Origin: an uncultured Synechococcus sp.
GTDB taxonomy: Bacteria; Cyanobacteriota; Cyanobacteriia; Phormidesmidales; Phormidesmidaceae
NCBI GenBank assembly: GCA_937911865.1
Contig: CALDSK010000237.1
Coordinates: 1-64,000 of the forward strand
Direction of reading: 5' to 3'
DNA length: 64,000 nt
In this document: in pieces, positions 8,225 to 16,521 of the stretch
Layout: each line of letters begins with the position of its first letter
How positions within the stretch are numbered: position 1 is the stretch's first letter
Program-made: the position numbers and the translations under genes
The notes under the pieces: generated by a model
What the model saw: only the letters and a program-made list of their open reading frames with translations
Told to the model about the DNA's origin: nothing
Databases searched by the model: none

Positions 8225-9739
8225 CTAAATTGCTGTTGCTACTGTGGACGATAGCGCGACGTTTTGCTTGGATGTGTCTACTGATATCGGCAGCGCAATT
8301 TGAAATGTTGATCCTTTTCCAAGACTGCTCTGCACGCTGATTTGACCCCTGTGCGCCTGAACAATTTGTTGTGCGATCGCAAGCCCTAACCCCAATCCTC
8401 CCGAGGCTTTAGCACGCTTGCGATCTACCCGGTAAAACCGCTCAAAGATATGGGGTAGTGCCTCAGTCGGAATGCCAATGCCGGTATCTTCTACCTGAAT
8501 AATGGCCTGCTGCGATTCGGCTAGCAATCGCAGTTCGATAGAGCCGCCTGCTGGCGTGTAGCGACAGGCATTCGTGAGTAAGTTGGTAATAGCCTGCCTG
8601 AGCAGATCAGCGTCGGCGTTCACAATGACCGGGCTCAGAGGCTGCTGGTGGGTTAATGTCAACTGATAAGCCTTTGCTTGTGATAGGCCGTCGGTGTACA
8701 CCGCTGCTAAAAGCGGGTTGAGATCGATTGAGGGTAATGCCTCAATCGATAAAGTCCCTTCATGTCTAGCTAAGAACAACAGCTCACTCACCAAGGTGCT
8801 CATCTGCTTGGTGAGCGTAACAATTTTCTGTAGTTTCTTGCGGATAGATGGCGGGTCGGCTTCTAGATCGTTTAGCATCATCAACCCAACTTGGGCATTA
8901 CTCAAAACGGCGGCAAGTGGGGCCCGCAGCTCATGAGAAGCATTAGCCGTAAACCTTTGCAGCTGGGCGCAGGCAACTTCTAACTGCTCATTAGCGCGCT
9001 GTAGGTTCTGTTCTCGGCTGGCTAACTCTTGTTCGAGTTGATAAAACAGATGCACCGCCAACATCGCACCCAAAATGCCGACAATACCGGATATGCACAG
9101 TACAATCCAGGTGATTTGGCGATAAAAATCTTGATGTTTTCTGCTGGCGATGAGTAACGCTTCTTCTTCTTGTGCAAAGCGATCGATTTCACTTCGCGCT
9201 TCATTCATCGTCTCTTTTCCTGTTTGCAGCCAGTCGTAGAGCGCGTTGGCGGGCACCACGATATCAGCAGGGCCGTCATTTGCTGCTGGCTCGGTCAGTT
9301 CAGGGCTACGTTTAAGCGTCAGCTTTTGCTGAAAGATTCTCAGGTTCTCATCTGCTAAAGCTCGAATGGAGCGAATTCGTGCGGTCTGTTGAGGGTCGCT
9401 TTGAACCATCTCCTCCAAGCGGTCTAGCGTCTCAGGGATGATCGTCTGAGCATTTTGATAGGGGACTAAGAATTCGCTGCGCCGGGTCAGCCCATAGCCG
9501 CGCACCCCAGTCTCTGCATCGATTAATGCATTCAACAGACGTTTGGTTTCTAGCCGTACCCCTTGGGTCTGTTGCACCAAAATTTGGTCTTCTACCAGAC
9601 TGGCTTTTAACCAGGCAAACGCGGAGAGTGCTATTAGCAGGCAGGTGACGGGCATGGCAATAATCAACGTGCCCCGAACTCGAATGGGTAGGGCCCGCCA
9701 GTGGCGCTGGAGCTGGTGAACAAGGGGGACTATTTGCAT
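8225..9739 (-). CDS. CHASE3-domain sensor histidine kinase
   Basis: The order of parts is a transmembrane helix (about residues 25-47), an extracytoplasmic CHASE3 domain (about 50-190, with the typical DAETGVRGYGL segment), a second transmembrane helix (about 207-230), a coiled region, HisKA with the phospho-accepting His in SHELRAPLAAVL (near 270), and HATPase_c with the N box (NLLTNACRY), G1 (DTGIGI) and G2 (GLGLGLAI). It is a membrane sensor that should phosphorylate the OmpR-type regulator encoded immediately upstream. A 14-bp tandem array occupies the spacer and touches its start codon, leaving no recognisable Shine-Dalgarno. The signal is unknown. Confidence 0.9.
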   Translation of the reverse strand: MQIVPLVHQLQRHWRALPIRVRGTLIIAMPVTCLLIALSAFAWLKASLVEDQILVQQTQGVRLETKRLLNALIDAETGVRGYGLTRRSEFLVPYQNAQTIIPETLDRLEEMVQSDPQQTARIRSIRALADENLRIFQQKLTLKRSPELTEPAANDGPADIVVPANALYDWLQTGKETMNEARSEIDRFAQEEEALLIASRKHQDFYRQITWIVLCISGIVGILGAMLAVHLFYQLEQELASREQNLQRANEQLEVACAQLQRFTANASHELRAPLAAVLSNAQVGLMMLNDLEADPPSIRKKLQKIVTLTKQMSTLVSELLFLARHEGTLSIEALPSIDLNPLLAAVYTDGLSQAKAYQLTLTHQQPLSPVIVNADADLLRQAITNLLTNACRYTPAGGSIELRLLAESQQAIIQVEDTGIGIPTEALPHIFERFYRVDRKRAKASGGLGLGLAIAQQIVQAHRGQISVQSSLGKGSTFQIALPISVDTSKQNVALSSTVATAI

Positions 9740-9742
9740 TGC

Positions 9743-9812
9743 GTGGGCTTCATTTCGTAGGCTTCATTTCGTAGGCTTCATGGTGTGGGCTTCATGGTGT
9801 GGGCATTGCGTA
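9743..9812. repeat. Tandem array of five 14-bp units between regulator and kinase genes
   Basis: The units read GTGGGCTTCATTTC, GTAGGCTTCATTTC, GTAGGCTTCATGGT, GTGGGCTTCATGGT and a diverged fifth. The array fills the whole space between the regulator stop and the kinase start on the minus strand. Confidence 0.95.
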
Positions 9813-9818
9813 TGAGTT

Positions 9819-10532
9819 CTAAGGTTGCGTAGACGGCGGTTCTAAACGGTAGCCCGTGCCATAAACCGTCTCAATCCATTGATCTGCGCCAATTTCTTTC
9901 AGTCTGTGTCGCAGCCTTCTAATGCGAGTTGCGATCGCATTACTTTCTGGCTCGTCGCCCCACTCCCAAAGCGCCTGTTCAATTTGAGTATGCGTAAGAA
10001 TCTGGCAGGGATGGCGCATCATGTACTCCAGCAGCTGAAAGTCACGGCTAGCTAGCCTGATGCTGACCGTTTCTTGTTCTTTTCCTTCTTTGTTTCCTTC
10101 TTTTTTCTCAACGTGCATGGTGTCGAGGTGCAATGACATTGCGCCTAGCTGCAAGCTGTCTCCACACCAGAGGGGCGATCGCCGCCGCAAGGCTCTAACC
10201 CGCGCTAGCAGTTCATCAATATCAACCGGCTTAACCAAGTAGTCATCCGCGCCAGCATCGAGTCCAGTAATCTTGTCAGCGGTTGTGTCTTTTGCCGTTA
10301 GCAGTAAGACGGGAGCGGTTTTGCCAAGCTGCCGGTAGTACTGACACAAAAAAACACCGTCTTCGCCAGGAAGCATCCAATCAAATACCAACAGGTCATA
10401 GGCTTTTTCATCGATCAGCCAACGGGCTGTTGTGCCATCTTCAACGGCATCCACCACGTGCCCTGATCGCGTTAAGGCTTCATGTAACGGATCGAGCTGA
10501 TCGGGATCGTCTTCAACTAATAAAATTCTCAT
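9819..10532 (-). CDS. OmpR/PhoB-family response regulator
   Basis: The 237-residue protein has a receiver domain (residues 1-120, acidic pocket EDD, phospho-accepting Asp51 in VFDWMLP, Lys in VKPVD) and a winged-helix DNA-binding domain (about 130-232, ending with GTGYRLEPP). A Lys/Glu-rich loop (KKEGNKEGKEQE) is inserted early in the DNA-binding domain. The ATG at 10532 is preferred over a GTG 33 bp upstream because the product then starts directly with MRILLVEDD, as family members do. It is the first gene of a regulator-kinase pair and probably controls the flanking exported-protein genes, which is inference from position. Confidence 0.9.
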   Translation of the reverse strand: MRILLVEDDPDQLDPLHEALTRSGHVVDAVEDGTTARWLIDEKAYDLLVFDWMLPGEDGVFLCQYYRQLGKTAPVLLLTAKDTTADKITGLDAGADDYLVKPVDIDELLARVRALRRRSPLWCGDSLQLGAMSLHLDTMHVEKKEGNKEGKEQETVSIRLASRDFQLLEYMMRHPCQILTHTQIEQALWEWGDEPESNAIATRIRRLRHRLKEIGADQWIETVYGTGYRLEPPSTQP

Positions 10533-10690
10533 AAGAAATCTACAGGAAAGTGTTTCCCCCTTCACGTGAGTGACGAGAGAAACACAGTTTGATCACATAG
10601 ACAGAGGATTGACCTCATCGGATGAAAGGTCAGATGAAACACAAGGTCGACGTTGAGTGGCTATTTTCAAGAACTCAGCCCCATTGCCAG

Positions 10691-10752
10691 GGTCTTTATT
10701 AAAGCAGGTCTCTATTAAAGCCGGACCTATTTAATCAGGACCTATTTAATCG
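10691..10752. repeat. Paired tandem duplications after the OB-fold gene
   Basis: Two units GGTCTTTATTAAAGCA/GGTCTCTATTAAAGCC are followed directly by two units GGACCTATTTAATCA/GGACCTATTTAATCG. The last copy contains the stop codon of the minus-strand gene at 10746. The rest of the 10533-10690 spacer shows nothing recognisable. Confidence 0.85.
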
Positions 10753-11051
10753 GCTGATTCAGCGGGCGCTGCGGCATCGGTAATAGAGTCTGCGTCAAAG
10801 TCTAGTACGTCAAATTCACCGGTAATGGTAACGCGATCGCCGACTGACAGATTCTCAGCGGTAGCATCGCCATAGACATACCAGCTGTCTACCCTGAGCG
10901 TACGCGCTCCTGTTTTTAAACGGAATCCATCTTTCCAGATGCTCTCAACTGTTCCGGTATGACTAGATTGAGCATGGCTAATGCGGGGCATCAAAATCGC
11001 AGCGCCGCCGATGCCCGCAATTACCAAGACCAATGCAGAAAAACGGTTCAT
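10746..11051 (-). CDS. Small exported OB-fold-like protein
   Basis: The ATG at 11051 is selected because AAGGAG lies about 10 nt before it. The product has 101 residues, starting with a signal peptide (hydrophobic core, cleavage probably after SHA-Q). The mature domain runs TGTVESIWKDGFRLKTGARTLRVDSW...VGDRVTITGEFDVLDFDADSI, which has the strand pattern of a small OB barrel similar to the bacterial BOF/YgiW or DUF5666-like proteins. The tail is Ala/Asp-rich. It lies upstream of the response regulator gene on the same strand. A periplasmic binding or stress role is possible, but no function is established. Confidence 0.7.
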   Translation of the reverse strand: MNRFSALVLVIAGIGGAAILMPRISHAQSSHTGTVESIWKDGFRLKTGARTLRVDSWYVYGDATAENLSVGDRVTITGEFDVLDFDADSITDAAAPAESAD

Positions 11052-11211
11052 TGTAGTTAGCTCCTTATCCCAGTTCAAAACTGTTTGTTTACAATTCGAA
11101 CTATAAAGAGCGAACATGACCAAAAAATGACAGCCGTTGCCTTGATCGCGATGATCTACCAGCAGAGAGTCGAGCTGTTACACCGTATCGTGTAGCTAGC
11201 GCGTCTTTTCA

Positions 11212-12420
11212 CTATTTATCGGGCAGCTTGTATTGCCCCACAATTCGCTTCGCAAACTCAGGTACGTGCGCCTCTAACTTCTCAGGATGATTACGCCGTG
11301 TATACAGGTAGTTGCGAGTAAAGTGCGAATCAATGGAAAACCGCGCGTACTCTAGCCCCTTTGGCCCAATCTTTTCGATTACAACACCCATTAGCTTCGC
11401 GGCCCACATGGGTAAAGTAATGCCTTTGTCGTAAGCCGGGATGCTGTTTTGAACCGCCTGAGTGCGATCGCCCTCGCTCATCACCGGCTGCGTTTCAATT
11501 ATGCCTTCTAGCAGGTCAAACATTTCTGCGCCTGTGTCATTGCGCACCACAATCCACTGCCAGCCGAAGGGCGCGCCCATATAGCCCACCACAATATCGG
11601 CCAGCGAATTGGTGTAGTCAAAGCAGCTCATGCATGAAGGGGCAAACACATCCTTTAGCTTGTTAGTTTTTAGCCCAAAGAACGGCACCTTCTCTTCCGA
11701 GCCATCTTCGTGCTTAAAGTGCACCCGAAAATCCTGCATAAACTCATAGGCAACGACCGTCTCGGGTGAGCGACTTGTCGTATCCAAAAACTTTTGCAGA
11801 CCTGCGCGGGTCACGTTGTCCACACAGGGCATACCCAGCACATATAGCTTTTCAAGCCCAATTTGGTCCTGTACCGCTCGCAGCGCCTGAATCTGACAGC
11901 CTACGCCAATCACCAGCACCCGCTTCATACCTGAGCGTTCAATCTGATCGAGCACCGATAGGTTAGGCGAGAGCGTTGGCTTATTCACCCGCGCTGCCAA
12001 AATATCCTCCGGTGTTTTGGCAATCACTGGCATCGGCTGAAAGCGATCGTCCTCAGTGTTTTGCACACACACCACACCTTCTACCAGCCCTCGGTTGAGC
12101 ATCTCAATCGCCAGCGTGCTGACAATGCCAGTCCACTGCGCCCCATCAATCGGCTCTAGTTTCCTGGCAGCGACCATCTTTTGCTGCACGCCAAAGTACA
12201 GCTCGTCTTCATTCTCCAGGTCGCGACTGCGCCCATGGCTGGCGCTCTCTAGACCGCTAATCTGCTGATTCAAAAATGCACAGGCGTCTTTCACGTAGTG
12301 AATGTAAGACGTATCACAGAGGCCGCATTCACTGCACCGCTCTTTGGCAGGTTTAGCCGCACCGGGCTTAAGGCCGCGAGCTTTAGCATGAGTTTTAGCA
12401 GCAGGATTGGCAATGGACAT
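11212..12420 (-). CDS. bciB: Divinyl (proto)chlorophyllide 8-vinyl reductase, ferredoxin-dependent (FrhB family)
   Basis: The 402-residue protein belongs to the coenzyme F420 hydrogenase beta-subunit (FrhB) family. It has an N-terminal iron-sulfur-type cysteine cluster (Cys29, Cys32, Cys35 and Cys47), a further SCMSC group around residue 265 and the glycine-rich VLVIGVGCQIQALR segment. Cyanobacterial members of this length (Slr1923 type) reduce the 8-vinyl group of divinyl chlorophyllide with electrons from ferredoxin; plant relatives reduce 7-hydroxymethyl chlorophyll a. The start ATG is followed by a short Lys/Ala-rich extension. It is transcribed divergently from nei and is probably monocistronic. 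A related FrhB-type oxidoreductase role is the main alternative. Confidence 0.85.
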   Translation of the reverse strand: MSIANPAAKTHAKARGLKPGAAKPAKERCSECGLCDTSYIHYVKDACAFLNQQISGLESASHGRSRDLENEDELYFGVQQKMVAARKLEPIDGAQWTGIVSTLAIEMLNRGLVEGVVCVQNTEDDRFQPMPVIAKTPEDILAARVNKPTLSPNLSVLDQIERSGMKRVLVIGVGCQIQALRAVQDQIGLEKLYVLGMPCVDNVTRAGLQKFLDTTSRSPETVVAYEFMQDFRVHFKHEDGSEEKVPFFGLKTNKLKDVFAPSCMSCFDYTNSLADIVVGYMGAPFGWQWIVVRNDTGAEMFDLLEGIIETQPVMSEGDRTQAVQNSIPAYDKGITLPMWAAKLMGVVIEKIGPKGLEYARFSIDSHFTRNYLYTRRNHPEKLEAHVPEFAKRIVGQYKLPDK

Positions 12421-12599
12421 AAAAAAGTTCGAGGCGCTTTCCTAAAGCAATGTAACTATGATTTAACCTATGATCACGATACCGCAATGATCTGATTGAT
12501 TCATATCGAACCGCCATTTCGTAATCTTTTTCACCGATTGCTTGCATAGTCTAGCGACTGTGTTTATCGTTTCTCACTCATTATTCATACGTCTCTTCC

Positions 12600-13427
12600 A
12601 TGCCCGAAGGCCCTGAAATTCGCATCGCTGCCGACAAAATTCAACGCGCCGTTCGGCCTCGCCCGACCATTGAAGTATTTTTTGCCTTCGATCATCTCAA
12701 GCCGTTTGAATCCGAGCTAACTGGCTGCCGGGTAACAGAAGTCGAAACGCGAGGCAAAGCGATGCTAACTCACTTTGACAATGGCCTGAGCGTGTATACC
12801 CATAATCAGCTGTACGGCAAATGGATGATTCGCAAGGCCCACGATTTTCCAGAGACCAACCGTCAGCTTCGCTTTGCCATCCACAATGAAAAGAAGTCTG
12901 CCCTGCTCTACAGCGCCTCAGATATTCAAATATTAAGCAGCCCGCAGGAGATTGAAACCCACCCTTTCTTGAGCAAGCTAGGCCCAGATGTCTTGAGCAA
13001 AGGCCTGCAGCCAGAAACACTGCTAGCCGCCCTGCAATCTAAAAAGCACTTTCGCCGCAGACTGTCCACGCTCTATTTGGATCAGCACTTTTTGGCTGGC
13101 ATTGGCAACTACTTGCGCAGCGAAATTCTGTTTGTTGCCAGGTTGCATCCCCAGCTTCGACCGATGGACTGTAGCGAAGAACAGCTGTATATTCTCTCGA
13201 AAGCCTCGATTGAGATTGCCTACCAGTCTTATAAATACAAAGGGGTGACTAATGACTTAGATCTGGCGAATAAGCTGAAAGCTGACGGTGCGCGCTACCG
13301 AGACTATCGCTACTGGGTGTTTGGCCGGGCGCTGAAACCTTGCTATATCTGCGCCACCCCAATTGTTAAAGAAATGATCAACAGTCGGCGGATTTATTAT
13401 TGCCCTACCTGTCAGCCGCGCGGGTAA
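12600..13427 (+). CDS. nei: DNA glycosylase/AP lyase, endonuclease VIII type
   Basis: The protein begins with PEGPE, giving the catalytic N-terminal Pro and Glu of the Fpg/Nei family after Met removal, and ends with a zinc finger, CYICATP...YYCPTC (about residues 251-270). The N-terminal sequence PEGPEIRIAADKI and the RGKAML segment fit Nei more than Fpg (which normally begins PELPEV). It would remove oxidised pyrimidines and cleave at abasic sites in base-excision repair. The length of 275 is slightly above the usual 260. It stands alone on the plus strand between bciB and a large response regulator. Confidence 0.9.
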   Translation: MPEGPEIRIAADKIQRAVRPRPTIEVFFAFDHLKPFESELTGCRVTEVETRGKAMLTHFDNGLSVYTHNQLYGKWMIRKAHDFPETNRQLRFAIHNEKKSALLYSASDIQILSSPQEIETHPFLSKLGPDVLSKGLQPETLLAALQSKKHFRRRLSTLYLDQHFLAGIGNYLRSEILFVARLHPQLRPMDCSEEQLYILSKASIEIAYQSYKYKGVTNDLDLANKLKADGARYRDYRYWVFGRALKPCYICATPIVKEMINSRRIYYCPTCQPRG

Positions 13428-13636
13428 ACACTCTCTGTTCACCGTGCCCATGAGGGGCTTGCTTGAAGGAATTGATTGAAGGGATTGCCTGTAAGAGTGC
13501 TGAGGTAGAGGAGATTGTCCGTAAGATTGACAAATAGATACAAAGTCAAGAGCAGTGCTCTCGCAAAAATTACGTCTTGAAAAGACAACGCGATATTAGC
13601 AGCTAGTGTGATGCGCTACTTCCCGCATGGCTCATA

Positions 13637-13674
13637 TGATAGAGAGTAAAGCTATTGATAGAGCGTAACGCTAT
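13637..13674. repeat. 19-bp direct repeat upstream of the five-domain response regulator
   Basis: TGATAGAGAGTAAAGCTAT (13637-13655) is followed directly by TGATAGAGCGTAACGCTAT (13656-13674), 17 of 19 bases identical, ending 48 bp before the start codon at 13723. It may be a regulator-binding site or another product of the local duplication seen elsewhere in the window. The rest of the 13428-13722 spacer holds GATTG-rich partial repeats only. Confidence 0.8.
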
Positions 13675-13722
13675 CGGAAAGCTAACTTAAAAAATAGGGG
13701 GGCGCTTGCTCGTGTCAGGCAA

Positions 13723-15804
13723 ATGCGTATACTGCTGGTTGACGACGATGAAACCCTCATGGAGACGCTGGCTGAACGCCTCATTCAGCAGCGCTATGCG
13801 GTTGATATTGCAATAGATGGTGGGAGCGCTAGCGCCTATGTAGATGCCTTCGACTACGATTTGGTGGTGCTCGATCTGATGCTGCCAGACGGTGACGGGA
13901 TTGAGTTCGCTCAGCAATTTCGTCAGGAAGGCTACGCGAACCCGCTCATGATTTTAACGGCCAAAGGAAGTACGGCTGAAAAGGTCAGGGCACTAGATGC
14001 GGGCGCCGATGACTATGTTGTCAAGCCTTTTGATTTTGATGAGCTGTGTGCTCGTATCAGGGCGTTACTGCGCCGGGAAAATCAAGGGTTGCCGACTGTT
14101 TTAGCCTGGGGGCCGCTACGCCTAGACCCCAGCGCCTGCGAAACCACTTACAAAAATCACCCTATTCGTCTGACACCCAAAGAGTTTTCGATGATGGAGT
14201 TGTTCTTGCGTCACCCCCATCGGGTGTACAGCTTGGGTGCGATTATCGACGATTTGTGGTCATTTGAAGATCCTCCTAGTGAGGATGCTGTGCGAACGCA
14301 TATTAAGGGACTGCGCCGTAAGCTGGGCGCCGCCGGAGCGCCTAAGGATTTAATTAAAACGGTCTACGGTTTGGGCTATCGGCTCAATGAAAATACTGCC
14401 TGGCCTACGGAGTCGTCATCTGGGCCGCGAGCAAAGAACACGCAGCAACCAGTGCCTAAGAAGACAGCCAGTAAGCCTGCTGGTAAGCCGGCACGCGGGC
14501 CAGAAAAATCGCTTCCACTAGAAAAACCGCTTCTACAACAGGGCAATCTGCCACCGTCACCAGGAAAATCTCTCGCTGCGGCAAATGGCAAGCTAGGGCG
14601 CTGGGTGCGCTCTACAGATGCCTTTTCGGAGGCCGAAAGAGCTAAGATTGACCAGGCCGCGCTGAAGGGGAAGCTGGCGGAGGCCTGTCGGCGCTATTTG
14701 CGTTCTGCTAGCGCACAAATTGAGACGCTCGAAGGGTTAACAGCGGTTCTAGCGCGGTGCGATGCCCCACGAGATTTAGATATCGATCTGTTTCAGCAGG
14801 GGTTGGTCTGTGCACATCAGCTGGCGGGCTCTCTGGGTAGCTTTGGGTTTACCAAAGGCTCTAAAATCGCTCATCAGCTTGAAGTGAGTTTGCAGACGCT
14901 GTCGTTACAGTCTGTTCCCAGTGCGCCTAAGGCCGTCGTTGCTGAAATGACGGCTCAGGTTCAAGCCTTACGTCAGCGGATTAATCAGGCGACGGTTCAG
15001 TCTTCTACAGATGTGCTGACTCGGTCTGTGCAGGGCGGGATGCCGGTGCTGCTGATCGTGAGTGATGATGCTGAGCTAGTGGAGCAGCTAAGCGCGATCG
15101 CACCTGACGCTTATCTGCAAACTCAAACGGCGGCCAATTTCAATCAAGCGTCTGCTTTGCTAGATGCGACGGCCTGCGATTTGGTCCTCATTGATGCGGC
15201 TTCAGATAGCTCTGCTGAATATTCTCGAACTGTGGCTGACTTTATTCAATCGATCAAAGAAACCTACGGCTTACCGATGATTATGCTTACCGCGAAGCCT
15301 GATTTGAAGCGTCGTCTGAGCTTGATTGAATCAGGGGTAGATATTGTGAGCGATCGCAGCTCACCGCCTTTGCAAATTGTGCTGGCTGCTGCCGGTTTGA
15401 TCAAAGCTGAAGTGAGTCAGGTGCAAGTTGCGATCGCCGATGACGACCCTGAAATGCTGACGCTCTTTAAAGCCAGCCTGTCGCCGTGGGGCTTTCAAGT
15501 CACCACCTTTGAAAGCGGCGTCGAGTTGTGGCATTGGCTGACTTCCACTCCGCATCCGACGGTTGATTTACTCGTGCTAGACATCGCAATGCCGATTCTC
15601 AGCGGGCTAGAGCTGTGCCGCGTGATTCGAGCCGACACCCGCTTTCAACGCATTCCCATTCTGTTCTTGACCCATCATCAAGAAGCTGCCTTACGCACTC
15701 AGGCTTACGAAGCGGGCGGCGACGATTATATTCCCAAAGCCGCTGTCGCTAGTGAGCTGGCGATCCGACTACGCAATCAGCTCGCTCGTGCCTGTTTCAT
15801 TTAG
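13723..15804 (+). CDS. Multi-domain response regulator: REC, winged helix, HPt, two further REC domains
   Basis: Residues 1-120 form a receiver (Asp51 in VVLDLMLP, Lys in VVKPFD) and about 135-225 an OmpR-type winged helix (GLGYRLNE). A Pro/Lys-rich linker (about 228-290) leads to an HPt-like domain (about 305-420) with the motif AHQLAGSLGSFGF carrying the candidate phospho-His. A second receiver (about 441-560) keeps an Asp in VLIDAA but lacks the conserved Lys context. A third (about 568-690) looks intact (VLDIAMP, Lys in YIPKA). The protein can therefore combine phosphorelay steps with DNA binding. The target genes are unknown. A kinase and a lone receiver are encoded downstream. The stop codon abuts a 17-bp tandem array. 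Confidence 0.9.
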   Translation: MRILLVDDDETLMETLAERLIQQRYAVDIAIDGGSASAYVDAFDYDLVVLDLMLPDGDGIEFAQQFRQEGYANPLMILTAKGSTAEKVRALDAGADDYVVKPFDFDELCARIRALLRRENQGLPTVLAWGPLRLDPSACETTYKNHPIRLTPKEFSMMELFLRHPHRVYSLGAIIDDLWSFEDPPSEDAVRTHIKGLRRKLGAAGAPKDLIKTVYGLGYRLNENTAWPTESSSGPRAKNTQQPVPKKTASKPAGKPARGPEKSLPLEKPLLQQGNLPPSPGKSLAAANGKLGRWVRSTDAFSEAERAKIDQAALKGKLAEACRRYLRSASAQIETLEGLTAVLARCDAPRDLDIDLFQQGLVCAHQLAGSLGSFGFTKGSKIAHQLEVSLQTLSLQSVPSAPKAVVAEMTAQVQALRQRINQATVQSSTDVLTRSVQGGMPVLLIVSDDAELVEQLSAIAPDAYLQTQTAANFNQASALLDATACDLVLIDAASDSSAEYSRTVADFIQSIKETYGLPMIMLTAKPDLKRRLSLIESGVDIVSDRSSPPLQIVLAAAGLIKAEVSQVQVAIADDDPEMLTLFKASLSPWGFQVTTFESGVELWHWLTSTPHPTVDLLVLDIAMPILSGLELCRVIRADTRFQRIPILFLTHHQEAALRTQAYEAGGDDYIPKAAVASELAIRLRNQLARACFI

Positions 15805-15854
15805 CACCTAAACTACCAGAGCACCTAAACTACCAGAGCACCTAAACTACCAGA
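15804..15854. repeat. Three perfect 17-bp tandem units
   Basis: GCACCTAAACTACCAGA occurs three times without a mismatch (15804-15820, 15821-15837, 15838-15854) with a partial fourth copy. The first base is the last base of the preceding stop codon. Perfect identity suggests recent origin. Confidence 0.97.
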
Positions 15855-15858
15855 GCGC

Positions 15859-16248
15859 CTAAACCAGACTAGGCGGGCAATAGCCCAGGCCTTTCACAAA
15901 TGTGGTACGAAACGCCTCAATATCTTCAGGATTGAGCGCACCGTGAGAAACAACAACCAGGTGATACCGATTCATCACTTCTGTAATATTGACCCCATTT
16001 TCTAGGCTGGTAATGACCTTCTCCACTCTGGGCGTCGTTGCATAGGGTGAGCCGTTTTCTCGCAAAAAGGCAACAAAGTTAAGATCTTGCTGAAGAAGAA
16101 GGGGCTCTCTCACCTTGATCCTTACAACCCATCGGTCGACCAAATAGATGACAGTAACCGAACCTAGTCTGAACGATGGCCGTTGGGAGAGGTAGCTCAA
16201 AACACGTAACACCAAACTGGTATTAGCGAAATAGTAGAGATATTGCAT
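15859..16248 (-). CDS. Hypothetical protein, 129 residues
   Basis: The frame starts with ATG at 16248 and encodes a soluble alpha/beta-looking protein without signal peptide or membrane segment. Features seen are an aromatic start (MQYLYYFANTSL), a strand-like VTVIYLVDRWVVRIKV and a C-terminal helix followed by GLGYCPP. No family is recognised. It lies convergent to the large response regulator and divergent from the PAS/GAF kinase, with a 270-bp upstream spacer that could hold a promoter. Codon use looks normal for the region, which supports a real gene, but this is a moderate call. Confidence 0.5.
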   Translation of the reverse strand: MQYLYYFANTSLVLRVLSYLSQRPSFRLGSVTVIYLVDRWVVRIKVREPLLLQQDLNFVAFLRENGSPYATTPRVEKVITSLENGVNITEVMNRYHLVVVSHGALNPEDIEAFRTTFVKGLGYCPPSLV

Positions 16249-16521
16249 GAGACCTCAGACCGCTACAGTTATTAGCATAGGGCTCAATTCTGAGTAAATT
16301 ATGAAGAAAGTTACCAGTTTCTCCCTAACTTTTGATTTCGTATCGGCTTTATCTGTTTCTTTCTGCTCTTTTTAAGTATCCTGAAATCCTTTGCCCGCCG
16401 AGCGTTTGCGTCTTCTTATCTCAGGCTTGTGTAAAAAACTCTCAACAGATCAAAACCAGACCCCTGCGATAGCCTGATAATGTTCATGCTTCACGAATCC
16501 AACCTTTAGGTAGATGACCTT

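Noticed and set aside
15804..15854. CRISPR array
   Set aside because: The repeats are directly adjacent without spacers and there are only three; no cas genes are present in the window.
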